NCBI RefSeq assembly: GCF_023065955.2
Contig: NW_026623078.1
Location: 9,124,199 to 9,188,198 of the forward strand
From: Ursus arctos
Lineage: Eukaryota > Chordata > Mammalia > Carnivora > Ursidae
Reading direction: 5' to 3'
DNA length: 64,000 nucleotides
The notes under the pieces are model-generated. The model was not told where the DNA came from. It did not search any database and worked only from the letters and a program-made list of their open reading frames with translations. Within the stretch, counting starts at the first letter, position 1, and each line of letters begins with the position of its first letter. Shown here one piece after another: positions 10,091 to 23,079 of the stretch. The translations under genes were made by a program, and so were the position numbers.

Positions 10091-10781
10091 TGTTCTTCGG
10101 GATTTCAGTGGAGAGGAAAAAAAGTGCCTAAGTATTTTCGAGAGAGGTAATTTTACTTCTTTAGCTTGCCAGTTATTCGTGCTCTCCGAGAGCTAGATAA
10201 GTCCTAGGAAGTGTGATTTCTTAAGCGGGCCTGGCTTCCAGATGTCGGGTAAAGCAAGTGCAATGGGACAAAATGTTCGCTAGAGGAAGGAAAGGGTGTC
10301 CTACAAGATCCCAGGTCAGCCTCTGGTATTAATGAGAGCCTATATTTGGAAGTGGCATTCGGAGAGGTTTTACTTGTGCAGGGACTGAACAATTAACTCT
10401 TGGCTTTTGAAGAAGGAAGGTAGCAGCGTCAAGACAAAAGCCCCTGTGAGTGAGGAGGGCGCCCCCGCAGTGGGGGGCTTCCCTGGTCTGCAAAAGGGGC
10501 CGAGCCACATGCAGTGAGTGTTCTGAATGCTGGGAATGCACTTCATGTCTTTAAAGGCTCAGCAAAGCCAGAGACGGCACTTCCTCGTGGAAATTAAGTA
10601 ATCATGTCACCATATTAGCCATGGTGGCTTGAAAGAAATGCTTTGTAGCCCATGAAAGACCTGCTTATCCGAAGAACTGGGACACAACAAAGATAGAAGG
10701 AACGGTGCACAGAGAGAGGGGACAGTATGTAAACTGTCATTAGGAACCATGGAAAATCTCTCTCTCTCTCTCTCTCTGAGA

Positions 10782-10838
<57 letters not shown>

Positions 10839-11880
10839 TAATGAATGGGCCTTTAGAGACAATTATCTGCTTTTATATGGTACTATTTTCTTCAGTATAA
10901 TGTCATTAAAATTCATTTTGATATCTGCCAGTTTCCTAGATTGTATTTTTAAAGAAAGGATGCCATTATGTCTACTGCTTGGTTAAAGTTCTAAGGAGCT
11001 AGTCTAGTAACTAGCAAAAATACTTTGATTTTTTTTTTTTTGTATATGGCATTATTAAATCTAAAAATCCTCCAAGGTGGCTAATTTTTAAAGTAAAATT
11101 TCAACCGTGTTTTTAAGCATCTCAGACCACTCCAGACTTTTCTCCCTACTTTTTGCTTAAAGACTGAGGAAAGAACAAATTTGCAACAAGCACCCTACCC
11201 TTGTTTCTAACAGGTGCTGGAAGAAAAAAGTGAAAAAGTAAAGAATAGTGGTGAAGTCAAGACTTGTAAGAGGAAAATGCATTGTCAGGCTGCATAACTT
11301 CCTTAATCTTGGGAGGAGAAAACAACCCTGTGTGCTGGGGGGAAGGGGGAGGACCAAAGTGGGGGTACTCACAAGTTTCTGAGCCAATTTCAATGATTCT
11401 ATTTTTTTCTTCCAACAGTCATCATTTAAACGCCAAAGAAATGAATTTAGATGAATCTTTATGTTAAAAGGAATAGTATTTGTAGCAGACAGGAAAATGT
11501 GAATATGCATTAGATTCCTCTGCAAACTATAAACTAGAGTATAATTCAGGGCAAGTGTTCTGAGCTTGCTACTTGCATCTGGTTTATTGGAACAGGAGTC
11601 CTTCTTGCTCTTTCTGCTCCATTTCCTGCAAAAGGCACACTTTGTTAGAAATGCAATATAGTTCAGAAAAGGTAAATTGCTTGTATTTCTTCCTTTCACT
11701 CTATACTATCTACTGACAGTAGTGAAGAGTGTTAGAGAACATTGCGGTATTGATTTCTTGATAGTTATTACACAGCATAACCTACTGAAGGTTATATTTT
11801 TAAAACCCACTTAAAAAGTTTAACAGTAGTTCACTATGCTTGAAAAAAATCTTGAATTTGGATTACAGATGCATAACTGA
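10091..11880. other. SNAI2 upstream DNA, no gene recognised
   Basis: Unique sequence with a compound TC/TA microsatellite at 10757-10835. A 180-codon open frame on the minus strand (11699-11157) has no recognisable domain and no supporting context; I treat it as chance. Confidence 0.5.
10757..10835. repeat. Compound (TC)n(TA)n microsatellite
   Basis: TC units at 10757-10778, a short spacer, then about 25 TA units to 10835. Confidence 0.95.
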
Positions 11881-12960
11881 GCCGAGTTCCCCACCACATG
11901 TCCAGGGGGGCTCATCGCACATGACACAGATCAGAGTCAGGACATGTTACCGCACCTACTGGGATGAGCAGATAGTGTTCAGGATCGTGTATGAGGCATG
12001 TCATTACACAGGTCTGCGTGGTAACTAGTCACACGTAGACCTGTGTGAGGTCTGGTCTGCTGTCAGGAGAGGGAGAGCCTGCGCGCTGATAGCATGAGTC
12101 AGACGGCACAGGTGCTCTGCTCAGACACAGCAGAGGGCATTTGGCGCCAGAACGGTGTGGTAAAAACAGGGGAAGGGAAGTAAAATCCCCGCCCAAAGGC
12201 CAGCTGCTAGAACTGTGCTAAGACAAGATGGAAGGTTCCTGTCCTGCAAGCAGAGGGATGATATAGAGACATTAGCTTTGGTCGCTGGCTAAAACACTGT
12301 CTTGCCACAGGACAGAAATCTTTGCTGAGGCAACGACACCAGGTTTAAAATGCCTCCTTTGGGCAAAACAAATCCCAATGGGTTTTGCTAATGCAAGAGA
12401 TTAGTCTTAGGTTGACATAATTAGGCTCATTGGCATAGCGAGAAAAGATGCTTATCCTGAGATGTCAGTGTGTACACAGCCCAGCTAGGGTGAGGCTAGT
12501 GAGCACAGGTCATACACAACATAAGGGAGGCTCAGAGTCAGCCCTAGGCTCCCGACAGCTGAATGTGGGGTAGAGAGAAGTGAGGAAAGGAGGTAAACTA
12601 CTGCCCGTGGGCAGTTTCCAGGCTCGATGGCCTTGATTCCACCGATGGTCAGCGTAATTGGGTTATCATGGGGAAGGTGAGGACTTAAAAAATAACCCTG
12701 TGCTGGAGCGCACTAGAGGGTCCCTTCCTCCATGGATCTCCTGTGGGGTACATGGGATGTTAGAAGCCCATGCAGTCTAATTTCTGAATCGTCATGAATT
12801 TTATTAGGATGTGACTTGATGTGACTTATCTGACAGTCGCTAATTTCCTCTTTTTCTGAAGAAGTTGACAAAGATAATTGGTGGAAAATTTTGTAAATAA
12901 AAGTTCTGGGCCCTTGTGGGAGAGCCAGCCCTTCTCCACAAGCTCCCCTGCACTGATTAG
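11881..12960. promoter_or_regulatory. CpG-bearing, GC-richer block 2-3 kb upstream of SNAI2
   Basis: Between AT-rich flanks, this block has higher GC and frequent CpG (for example 'gcctgcgcgctgatagc', 'ggtctgcgtgg', 'ggcgccagaacgg'). No open frame or repeat family is recognised. A regulatory element is possible, but this is inference from composition and position only. Confidence 0.3.
12006..12046. other. 15-bp-stem inverted repeat
   Basis: ACACAGGTCTGCGTG at 12006-12020 is repeated inverted at 12032-12046 with one mismatch (a G-T pair in RNA), around an 11-base spacer that contains the palindrome ACTAGT. Confidence 0.85.
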
Positions 12961-14925
12961 ATTTCTCCTGGAGACAGTCTTTTTCATGAAAGACATATTC
13001 TTGCCTTGCCAGATAGGGAAATAAGTTAGATTTATGAGGTTTGGGAATGCACCTCAGATTTATTTACTTTGCACAGAGATTTGTGTACATTTAGGTATTT
13101 AGGTATGTAAAAAGCAGTGCGGACTGACTACTTAGTTTAGGAAATGGAGTAAATGTAGCACCAGAAGAAACAGTGGCTTGGCAGGGGCAGAAACTCCCAT
13201 CTTGCACTGTGCCCTGTCTCCTAAAATGAATGGTCTTTTCTCTAGCTTTCATTGTGGTAGGATTGCCCTGGAGTGGGCAGGGTAGGATTATCTCCCTTGA
13301 ATGCAGTTATGGAATATTAGTTTGACTGTGATATCTGAAGAATATTATAATACACTACTACTTTTTAAAACTATTTACATAGTAGCAAAATGTTTATTAT
13401 GAAGTGTGAATGACAAAGACATGATATCATCGCATGATTTTGTATATATCTGTATTTGTATTTATTTCTTAATATATTTGTATTTATATTCTTAATTCTT
13501 AATTTAATTCAACCTCAGATAAGATAAACCAATCTCTAAAAAAGAAGTGTTTCCTTTTAGTACCTTGGTTTGTCAATCTGTAAATTATGTTTAATACTTT
13601 TCCCTTGCCTCTTTCAGAATGATTAAGGAACAAAGATTTCCCAGTATAAAAAGGAAAATAATCAGAGTGAGCATAGGATTCTGCTTCTATATTCTGAACT
13701 TCATAACAAAGACACAGATCCCTTTTCTCTGGGGATGTGCATGAAACTAACATACACAATCAACATGCATAAGTGTGTCTACTCAGTGATGTCAACAGAG
13801 CCAAATGTGAAGGTGTGTGTGTGTGTGTGTGTGTGTGTATGAACTGGGGTGAAAACCAATAGCAAAAATGATATCAGGATGTCCCTCTGCTCCTTAAGAA
13901 TTTCCATTATTTCCTGTGTGTTCCCAGGGCCACATTCACCAGGTTAGTAGACGTTGGTATTGTGTGTCTGTCTGGAGTTTTAATGCTATTCGCTCAGTAA
14001 GTGCAATCGTATAGAATCAGTAAATATTTAAGATAATTTCTAACAGAAAACCTGTTTAACATGGGACCAGCATTTTGATGAGATTTATTTTGTGTCAAAT
14101 CACTTCCTTGTATTCAGAATCTTATTTCTAGTTATGGTTTTATTATCCCATTTCCCTTTTGGTGGCTATATTAATCTCTTCAGTGTTCTATTTCTACCTT
14201 GTGGAAAGAGTTGATGATCTTCTTATCTGTTAGATGAGCAAGAAGACTGTTCAGAATGTTGAGGTTATCTACAGTTTGTGCAACAACTCAGGGATATGTG
14301 GTTGCAAAGAGACACCTATTGGTCAACCTTGGAAAACACATTGCTTTCTTTTTCTGTTACCCTTTTCCGTAACTTTTTAACAAGGTCTGCCACCTTGTGG
14401 AAAATGGGTGATTTGCCTGGACTCTGAGAGCATTAAGTTGCTCTCATGCTGTAATTAGCCCAATTTCAGGTGAATGTCATTTAAATGTTGAATTTTTAAT
14501 TTATTCTTAATTGAAAATGACTTATGTCGTTTGTAGAAACACAAATAATACCATACAACAAATTACATTGGCATTTCAAGATGGGTAAGTAAAGAAAATG
14601 TATGGTGTTCTTTAATCTGTGCAGTTACGAAGAAAGAAGTAGGCAAAAATAACAATGCTGTATTAAAAACTTAGTAAGCACCTCCAGTGACTTATTCCTT
14701 ATATCCTCATATGATCTCTACAATGTAGAGCTCTGAAGGTGGGGAACAAGGTGTTCCAGGAACATTCAAAATGAAGGCAATGGAGCCAGGGATGTCTGCT
14801 CAGTGGGCCTGTTCGCATGGTTATGCGCCTTGCTGCTGGGCTCTGCTACACCACTGTGGTTCACAACGTAGGCTACAGTACCCAGTACCAGGTAGTTTGT
14901 GGATTTATGGGTGATGGTAATGGCT
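12961..14925. other. Unique intergenic DNA, no gene recognised
   Basis: AT-rich. Holds a GT repeat at 13812-13839. No named element or credible reading frame. Confidence 0.5.
13812..13839. repeat. (GT)n microsatellite
   Basis: About 13 uninterrupted GT units. Confidence 0.95.
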
Positions 14926-14929
14926 ACCA

Positions 14930-15125
14930 TCGGTGAAAGTTCAGTGTGAACTGACTAGTATGCTAAGCACCCCATACACATTGCTTTAATTATTCCCCCT
15001 AAGAGGCTAATCCCGGAAAGTCGGTATTATCATCCCTGCCTGGAGATGAGAAACGAAGACACAAATGAAATACCTGGATCAAATCACACTGCTGACAAGG
15101 AATAGGTGGGGGTAAGGATTTTATT
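14930..15125 (-). repeat. MIR SINE, minus
   Basis: 'tatgctaagcacc', 'ggtattatcatccctgcc', 'gagatgagaaacgaaga' and 'gatcaaatcacactgctga' follow the reverse MIR consensus in order. Confidence 0.65.
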
Positions 15126-17826
15126 TCAAGTCTTACTTATTTCGCCCCTTTGTTATGACTAATTTCCCACCATAGGAGTGAATTAGATTCATGACCAACT
15201 GCAAAACATGGCCTCTCTGAAAATTTGCCTTCCTACTTTCTTCCCCACTCAGAGAATACTTGCACAGAGATTAGAATCTACAGTATGTGGAGCTTGTTTC
15301 CATGTCTGTCCCATTCTCCACCATCTCGGCTGTGTCTCCCTTTCTGCCTAAGTAACACCAGGTCATGGTTGCTTGATTTCAGACTTGACACCATTTACCT
15401 CCAGGTGTTGGGTGTGACTTCTGCGAAGACACGTGGACTAGAATCATCAGTGCTTAAGTGAGTAGCTGCCATGGTCTTTGGGTGTGCCAAAGGAAACAAC
15501 CACTAATCATTCATTCTTATTCTAGGAGCATCATGTGGTTTTTCAGAGCTGGAGGTGATGACCTTTGTTACCCATCTTTAATGGAGTTATGTGGGGGAAA
15601 TAAACCCACAGATAAAGAATTGATATGTACAAATATAATGGAGGAGTTCTACCATTAGGAAGTGTCTCTTTCTCTATCTCCGTGTGTGTGTGTGAGTGTG
15701 CATGCATGTGCAGGTCTGTTTGCATATATGCGTGTCATGTGACTGCTTTGCTCCCAGCATAAGCCTCCATTAGTTCACGTATGAGTGGGCATGTTTGTTA
15801 GGGTAGGTGGGCCCACATTCGTTTATAAGCAGGACTTGCAGCCCTTCCTCCAGAAGAACAGGGAGCCAAGTTCAGCAAGTTTATCCTGTAAGGACCCAAA
15901 GAGGTGAGTTGCTTCTGGGTACAACTCTGCACCTGTCACTCCAGTGTCTCTTTTGGCTAAGCACCCCAGAATGCTGTGCTTCAGCTGGGGTAGGGCCTGG
16001 AAAGTGAACCTGAAATATAGATTCACTAGAACGTTGTTAATCTTTACAGGGTAGACAATACTGCTTTGGAATCTCTAAGGCAGAGGTAATTTAAAAAAGA
16101 AAAACTGCAAAGTGTCGCTCATGAAAATGCTTGCCATACCTGACAGTGGAACACTACAAAGTGTTGATAACCACAGGGGACCAGGGCATTAGCTGTAGTG
16201 GCAGCCATGCCAACAGATATTAGTAGTGGCTGAGACATGTTTGGGTACCAGTGGGAGTGGAGGTGCCACCCTGTGAGAAACAAGCACCTGCCAGATACTC
16301 TGGTTCTCTGTACAGTAAGGGGAGTGCCTGCAGGGGAGTAGTTCTTCCTTGCAGAAAAGGTGCCCGGAATACATGGTAGCATATTTCAGAGAGAGACAGG
16401 AGTAGTAGGAGGAAGAACTCTACGTATTCTATGTGGAAACTGAACACCTGCCCTGAAGACCACGAGGGACAGCTTTGTGGGACTCCCAAATGACTGTTCA
16501 GGTCCTAAGCCACTGGGAGGGAAACACAGGTATCACTTACACACCGAGCTAGGGACAGCGAGGACGAGTGGCCAGTTGGCACACGTATGCTCATATCACT
16601 GCTCCCATGGACTCTGAGTCAGAAATGCCCTCACTTAGCGCCTTGCCTCTTTCTTCCCCTCCGATCTGAGTCATCAACACATCTACCTGGACATTAAATT
16701 CGAAATCCTTTAAAACAGCAGACTTCAAAACTTTACAAGACAATTTAGAGAAGCAAACTTTAAATTATGCTATGTTTATGATTATCACCCTAATTTAGGT
16801 CTTGGGTCACAAATTTGGTGTGCTCTTTTCCAAAAGTGTACCTCTGTCAGAGAATACAGGGCTTGTGAGAGCTTTCCAGCCATCTGCAAGCGCTTTGTTA
16901 CTTTTCTCTGCTCCAGAGACATGGCTCTCACCACTAGTCAAACCAGTTATAGTATTTGCAAGCCCCCAGAAAAAAGATCAAAAGCCTGGTCATGCAGACC
17001 TTTGTGGGTATTTGGATTCACCACTAGTAAATTGATAGAAATATCTGGATTTTTTGCCTGGACAGAAATGTCATTTCGTATACTGTGATTTTTTTAAAAG
17101 TTGACATTTTCCTAAATTATACCATGGCTGTTTAAAAAGAAAACATATCTCCCTGCACATAGGTAGAGTGATCTTTTCTGGAAGTGCTCTTCGGCTTGCA
17201 TTTAAGAATTAAAGTCTTAGTATGATAGTGGGAAATAAATACTGTGCTTACTCATCCCTTTGGACCGTAATACCTTTTCCTTGAATATAAACCTTTTGCT
17301 GGCACTAAAGGACAACTGGCCCCATTGACCAACTGACAGGTGAAGTGGCCATCCAGCATAGCTGGCAGCAGAAGGGAATTAAAATCTACCACTGAAGTCA
17401 TTGTTAAAGTACCTCTTGCCAGCAGTTAGAGGTAATTGGCTGATTGCGGATGTGGAAGCCCTTCTAGGAGCTGGGCTGGTGGGTTCCTTTGTCATTGTGT
17501 ATCCCCAGACAGAGAGATGCTTTCCTTCCCTCTCCAGCCACACAAACTCAAACTCTATTGAGGGATGGAATTCATTATTGCACTTTCAAAGAGAAAGCTG
17601 GAGACACCATGAATCATTTGAAAGTGATTATGGACAAAAGGGCATGAGAATAATCCTAAACTTTTAAGCTCTCTCGAATCTTTGGAATTACATTGATGAT
17701 GAGTGAAAGATGATCCAGAACCAACAATTATCCTTCAGAGAAGTGAAGGGATTTGAGTCTTAAGAGGAAACTGAGACAGAATAAAATCATAGACTGTTAG
17801 AGCTGGGGACCCAAGCAATCGATTGC

Positions 17827-17828
<2 letters not shown>

Positions 17829-17865
<37 letters not shown>
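17829..17865. repeat. (CT)n microsatellite
   Basis: About 18 CT units, uninterrupted. Confidence 0.95.
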
Positions 17866-17867
<2 letters not shown>

Positions 17868-19539
17868 CCGTGGGGAGGCGGGTAAGGAGGCTTGCTCAAG
17901 GGTGTGAACCTTTTTAGCATCACAGGGGATTAGATCTGAAATGTGGCGACTTCTAGGACAAGGCACTAACAGACAGCAGCACTGGCAGTGGTGTGCCCTG
18001 CAGCAGGTTGTCTTTTATTCTGAAATGTAATCGATCAACTTCTGCAAAGTCTCCTGAAAGCCCTTTAAAGAAATCAACATAGAAAGAAGGAATAGATCTC
18101 TATTTTCAAACTCTGGTAAAATTAGTACCCTGTTCTGCTCTGCTCTCCTCTACTTGTGAAGCGGTCCATAGTTAATTTTGGTTCATTTTTACATTTCTAC
18201 ACATGGTACAGAACCACATCAGAACAGATGCCCTGGTGCTATGTTGAAGATTGTTGAAAAACAGCAGATATTGCTTAAAGTGACAACTGTATTTTCACCT
18301 TGGGAAATATCAGCTTATTTATGGAAAGAAAATGACAGAAGTTTCAAGATGCCTCAGTGTCAATAATTTTACACCGAAGTGCTAAGGAAGACTTTTAAGC
18401 CACATGGCCCCAAATGAAATATCCTTCTGCATAGGGAAGAGCTTACTGTGAAAGGATGACACGTTCAACATGATGTCCTGTCTCCCAGTTTTGGGTTTTC
18501 TCTTTATAGTTAACTAAAGAGTGAATTCCTCTTGACCATAAGCTATGATTTTGGAACAGCTTAGTTGGTCTAATGCACACATACCTTGAATTCTGACCTC
18601 AAAATGTTATGAATATGGTGGTGTTACGAAAGATAGGTTGCAAGTTCTTTAGTCTCTGACACCTACCATAAAGCCACTGAATAAACCTGTGACCATTAAG
18701 GAACAGTGAACTTGCAGCTGTGGGGCAAGTTCTCTAATCGACTAGGGCCCCCTCCCTACCACATCCCTCCTGCAGAGACTGTAGGAATACCGCTGTTGGG
18801 CACAAAACAACAATCCTGTCTCCTCCACATACCAGATATTTCCCTCATTCTAAAGATAATAGTGAACATTTATCAAGTTAGGAAAAGGAAGAAAAATGAA
18901 ATAAATTCATGGTAGCCAGTTATCTTCAAACATGTAGGCTATGGCAAAGTACCTTTGTATAGGAAGGACTCCGAGCCAAATTGTCCATGTCATTCCCATG
19001 ACATAAATCAAAGTGGCACTTGTACCTGTCAGAATAGAGACTTTATACTGGAGGAGAATTACCTACAAGCCCCAGGGAAGTCACTGATTTGACAATGATG
19101 TTGAAAATCAAGACTGCTCAGCATGAAATGCCTGGATAATGACATCAGGATTAGGTATCAATGTGAGAAGTAGGGGTGTGCCCTGTAGGAAGGCTGCCAG
19201 AACACAGAACACAAAGGGAGAACTTCCCTGGCTCTGCCATTATTAGCTCTTCTGAGGACACCTGCTGGAAAAATAACTGAGCTAGCATACCTACAGATCT
19301 TACTCTCAAGCGAAATGGAAACTGAACAGCTGTAGACTGTCCTAGGCAAATTAAATTTACTGCTCAGTAAATGGTCCTATGTATTGGTAATTCTCTTCTG
19401 AAAATAGGATTGAGCTGCTTTCTTTCCTTTGTACTAGGACTAGAAATGTTGGCTATTTCCACCAGTAGTGAGTCAATGGATTCCAAAGTAAATTTTTTTT
19501 AAATTAATAATCTGGAAATTTTAGGAACTGTTACACTCT

Positions 19540-19572
19540 TCATCATCATCATCATCATCATCGTCATCATCA
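19540..19572. repeat. (ATC)n trinucleotide repeat
   Basis: Eleven ATC-type units with one cgt interruption. Confidence 0.95.
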
Positions 19573-20761
19573 ACACCATTTCCTCATAAGAACACTTAAA
19601 TTGTGTATTTTCAAGATATTTCACTAGATAGCCTATAGTCAGTTCAAGTGGATGAACTACTCAAATGAAGCATCAGCATGATTGCTAGTACATTTATGTG
19701 AAGAAGGCTCAATTTTTGATTTGGAAAGGAAAATTAAAAATAATTTATTACAAATCCTGTTTTTGTTTTTTGTGGGGTTTTTTTTTTGTTTTTTTTTTAC
19801 AGGCAACTTAATATTTCTTAAGCTGTGTCAGGCTAGGGATAAAAAAAAGGAAGGAGGGGGTAAATAAAATCACTTGAAGTGTAGTTCTCCTGCTTTGTCC
19901 CAACCGGCTTTGTAGAAAGACCTCCCTTCTCAGGTTTTGCCCAACTCCTGCCTAGAGTCCTCAGAGCACCTTATCACTCACCCGTCTTGGTAGCCATGTT
20001 AATGTCAGTCTTCTCTCCTGGCCCTGAGTCAGGCCTCCCACAGCCACCAGAGCTGCTGAACATCTGGTGCAAGTTATCAATGCTATCACAAAATTTCCAT
20101 GAGGTCCCTGGAGGAGAATGTTCCCTCTGGCTTCCTTTCCAAATGCAGATGCATCTTGCTCAGATTCTGCTGTTGATGCCCCATTGTGCTCCAACCCTCA
20201 GCAGGGGAGGAACTCTCACCCCAGACTCGCCCTGTTCTCAGCTACACAGATCATTGAATATAGCACCTGCATGGCCTCAAGGTCTTTCTTACATAGCCTC
20301 ACACTTTTTACTTACATTTTATTTTAGCCCCCCATTCTGGAACCTAGGAACAAGAAGTGAAGCCACGGAAACTCACTCAGAGTACAATAGAAGGGACAAA
20401 GACTGTGCTCAGTGCAAACTAATCTTTCCTCTTTGACACTGAACCAGTTGTCTTCAGATTTGCACCCACTGATTGCATTTTCTCTGGAAGGCTTCTTGGT
20501 CTTTTATGCAAATAGACACCTGATAGGCGATCTCTCCCCATCCAACAGATATTCCCTGGTGGTTGAATGTCAGGATGAACCTAATCTAGGAAAGTCAGTT
20601 GAAAATCCTGTTACATACAGATTAAGAACCTGAGAACTATTGCTGGTTGGCGAGCACGCAGAAGAGTAGACGCTCCCCTTGTCACACTCAGGCCACCATC
20701 AGCCATGCTTCTGTGCCCTTCAGCTCTGCGATTAATGGAGTTTAAAAACTATATACTTGTT

Positions 20762-20949
20762 GGGGGTGCCTGCGTGGCACAGCGGTTAAGCGTCTGCCTT
20801 CGGCTCAGGGCGTGATCCTGGCGTTGTGGGATCGAGCTCCACATCAGGCTCTTCCGCTGGGAGCCTGCTTCTTCCTCTCCCACTCCCCCTGCTTGTGTTC
20901 CCTCTCTCGCTGGCTGTCTCTATCTCTGTCGAATAAATAAATAAAATCT
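20762..20949 (+). mobile_element. SINEC (arctoid-type tRNA-Lys SINE), plus
   Basis: Begins 'gggggtgcctgcgtggcac', has the tRNA-like A box 'cagcggttaagcgtctgcc', a CT-rich middle, and ends 'aataaataaataaaatctt'. Flanked by a perfect 20-bp target duplication (20742-20761 and 20950-20969), so this is a fairly young insertion. Confidence 0.97.
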
Positions 20950-21232
20950 TTAAAAACTATATACTTGTTTCCCCTTTACTTTTTCATCACTAGACATTCC
21001 GAAAGGTAATACAGTTACCCACACAGCCATATGGGACTGCTTATTGTTATCTGAACCATTTTCATCTGAAAATGAAGGGGTGCAAATAGGGGTGAAGGCA
21101 GACTGTACTCTCAGTTTTAAGTAGAAATAGTTTTCAAGTTGCAAGGACTTCCAACTATCCCTTCCCTCTTTCCTTCATTCCTTTAGTTTTTTTTTTTCTT
21201 TTTGTGGTATATTCTTAATAGCACATGCATAT

Positions 21233-21436
21233 GGGGCTCCTGGGTGGCTCAGTTGGTTAAGTATCTGTCTCTACTCTTGATTTTGGCTCAGGTTGTGATC
21301 TCAGGGTCATGAGATGGAGTCCGTGTTGCATGGAGCTCCTCACTCACCAGTCAAACTCCTTGAGATTCTCTCCCTCTCCCTCTGAACACACTTCTCTCTC
21401 TCTCTCTCTCAAAAAAATAAATCTCTAAAAAAAAGG
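21233..21436 (+). mobile_element. SINEC, plus
   Basis: 'ggggctcctgggtggctcag' head, CT-rich tract and A-rich tail. Flanked by a 13-bp target duplication 'agcacatgcatat' at 21220-21232 and 21437-21449. Confidence 0.95.
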
Positions 21437-21502
21437 AGCACATGCATATATATGTGATATAATAATGTCATATTTAATATATATAACATCTTCTCCAAAA
21501 AG

Positions 21503-21690
21503 CGTTTATTGAGTGCCTACCTTGAACCAAGATTTGCACTAATTCTATTTATGAATCTTACTTAAATCTCGTAAAAACTCTCTAAGACAGGTGTAATTTA
21601 TCACTTTACAACTGATGCCATGGAGACCTAGAATTCACATACATTGGCAGTCATTCTAACAGTAAAGCTACTGGTTTTTTAAATGATATT
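21503..21690 (-). repeat. MIR SINE, minus
   Basis: 'tttattgagtgcctacctt', 'tcactttacaactgatgcc' and 'gtcattctaacagtaaagc' in the reverse MIR order. Confidence 0.6.
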
Positions 21691-21884
21691 AGCAGAATAG
21701 CCATTTCTTGACCTCCAACTATTTGTAAATCAAACAATTACAGCCCTTATGCAGACTGGGGTAATTGTGTTTGGCTAAGGATGTAATAAAGAAAAACACG
21801 ATGTAGTCTAAATGCCCATTAAATCATGCAGTTTCAGAGGTCTGTAATGATTGCAGACTTTGAAGTTCAGTAGGATTGGATTTG

Positions 21885-22055
21885 ACTAGTGACTAGTGTT
21901 ACCAGCTGGCTGACCTCAAGCTAATTATTTAAATCTCATTTACTTACTGGTGAAATGGGAATATTGATGATTATCTTGCAGAGTTGTTCTGTGGACTTGA
22001 GATGATATGTGTAAAGTGCTAGCTATTGTACCCAGTATGTAGCAGTAATAAAAAG
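21885..22055 (+). repeat. MIR SINE, plus
   Basis: 'ggctgacctcaagctaatta', 'ttactggtgaaatgggaata' and 'gtaaagtgctagctattgta' follow the MIR consensus (tgaccttgggcaagtta, tgtaaaatggggat, taaagcgcttagaacagtg). Confidence 0.75.
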
Positions 22056-22059
22056 AACT

Positions 22060-22275
22060 ATCCTTTATTAAGTGCTTACTATGTGCTAGGTGTGTGATAA
22101 GCAATTTAACATGTTTTATTTTATTTAATTCTCTCACAACCTCTTTAGCTCAGTCCTGATAAAATTGCATTTGCACATGGATTACCCACATCATCACACA
22201 TAGGTCCTATAGACAAGAGTCAAATCCAGTTAGCCTGGCTCCGGAACCCTTGCTTTCATCTGTTTTGCTCTAGAG
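22060..22275 (-). repeat. MIR SINE, minus
   Basis: 'tttattaagtgcttactatg' start, 'tttaattctctcacaacctc', then 'agtcaaatccagttagcctg' and 'tggctccggaaccc'. Sits tail-to-tail against the preceding MIR with a spacer of about 10 bp. Confidence 0.75.
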
Positions 22276-23075
22276 CTTCTCCTACCACAAGACCCCTAGC
22301 AGAGAAGTCAAGTTAATGAGAACTCTTGTTGTCAGCAATCATGTGACACCCTTTAGTGACATAACTTTTTTTGTTATAAAAGCATTTTTAAAAGTAACTA
22401 CCCTAGCGATTAAAAAATCCAACAGCTGTTGTATTTCAGAAATACTGTTGCTGACCTTTGTTGCTATGATTCTAAGGTCCCTTAGTATCTTTTTGTTTTG
22501 TTTTGCTTTAAAGCATCTTAAGACAGGTAGAAGCAATTATTAGACTTCTTTTAAATAAGTTCCTACCTCTACTTTTGCTGCTGTTAGTTCTTAGGTTGGT
22601 GGTGTTTGTTACTGCATAAGAGGGCAGTGGATCTGAGCCAAGATAAGCTATTAGGACCTTCTGTCACTCCCCAGCCGAAATTTAACAGTACAGTAGATCC
22701 TTGTTAAGACATGACTCATCTGCAGATTTGGATACATTGCCAGTCAACCTAAGTCTTCCAAAATTAACAAGGATACCTGCCAAAGTCTCAAATAATATGG
22801 TTAGCCTATAATACAGGTAATAGTCCTATTTCTTGGGACTAGAGTTATAAAGTATGAAGGTGTTATAACTCTGAGTGCATTGCTGGAATAGAGTCTGTTA
22901 CACTGCAACGGCTTAAAACATATTGAAAATCATGTGATTGAGGTAAATGGGGTGTGAGAGGGAAGAGAGAGAATTAATTTCTCTTTTACTCTTACCTTCA
23001 AGGATGGCTACCGGAATTTATGTATTCTGTACAAGGATCTGTATGGGGCTTTAGAAAGCTGGATTTATATATCCA
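22276..23075. other. Intergenic DNA, nothing recognised
   Basis: No named repeat and no credible reading frame. Confidence 0.45.
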
Positions 23076-23079
23076 CTAC

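Larger units (their letters stand above)
15126..20740. other. Unique intergenic DNA with simple repeats only
   Basis: GT repeat 15681-15700, CT repeat 17829-17865 and ATC repeat 19540-19572. Many short open frames overlap on both strands and none shows a family signature. Several may be eroded old repeats that I cannot name. Confidence 0.45.

Noticed and set aside
11157..11699. 180-codon minus-strand frame upstream of SNAI2
   Set aside because: Composition reflects AT-rich non-coding DNA and no known domain is visible. No splice or promoter context.
12132..12152. 'tttggcgccagaac' resembling a tRNA-Lys primer binding site of a retrovirus, just after a CA
   Set aside because: No LTR-like structure (TATA, AATAAA, TG start) lies upstream and no gag-like frame follows. 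Probably chance.
19961..20194. A 77-codon minus-strand frame with 'aagacgGGTGAGTG' resembling a splice donor
   Set aside because: No matching acceptor, no family resemblance and an equally long frame on the plus strand. Insufficient to call an exon.
19987..20436. 149-codon plus-strand frame
   Set aside because: No recognisable domain, no coding-like context, and overlapping frames on both strands. Treated as chance.
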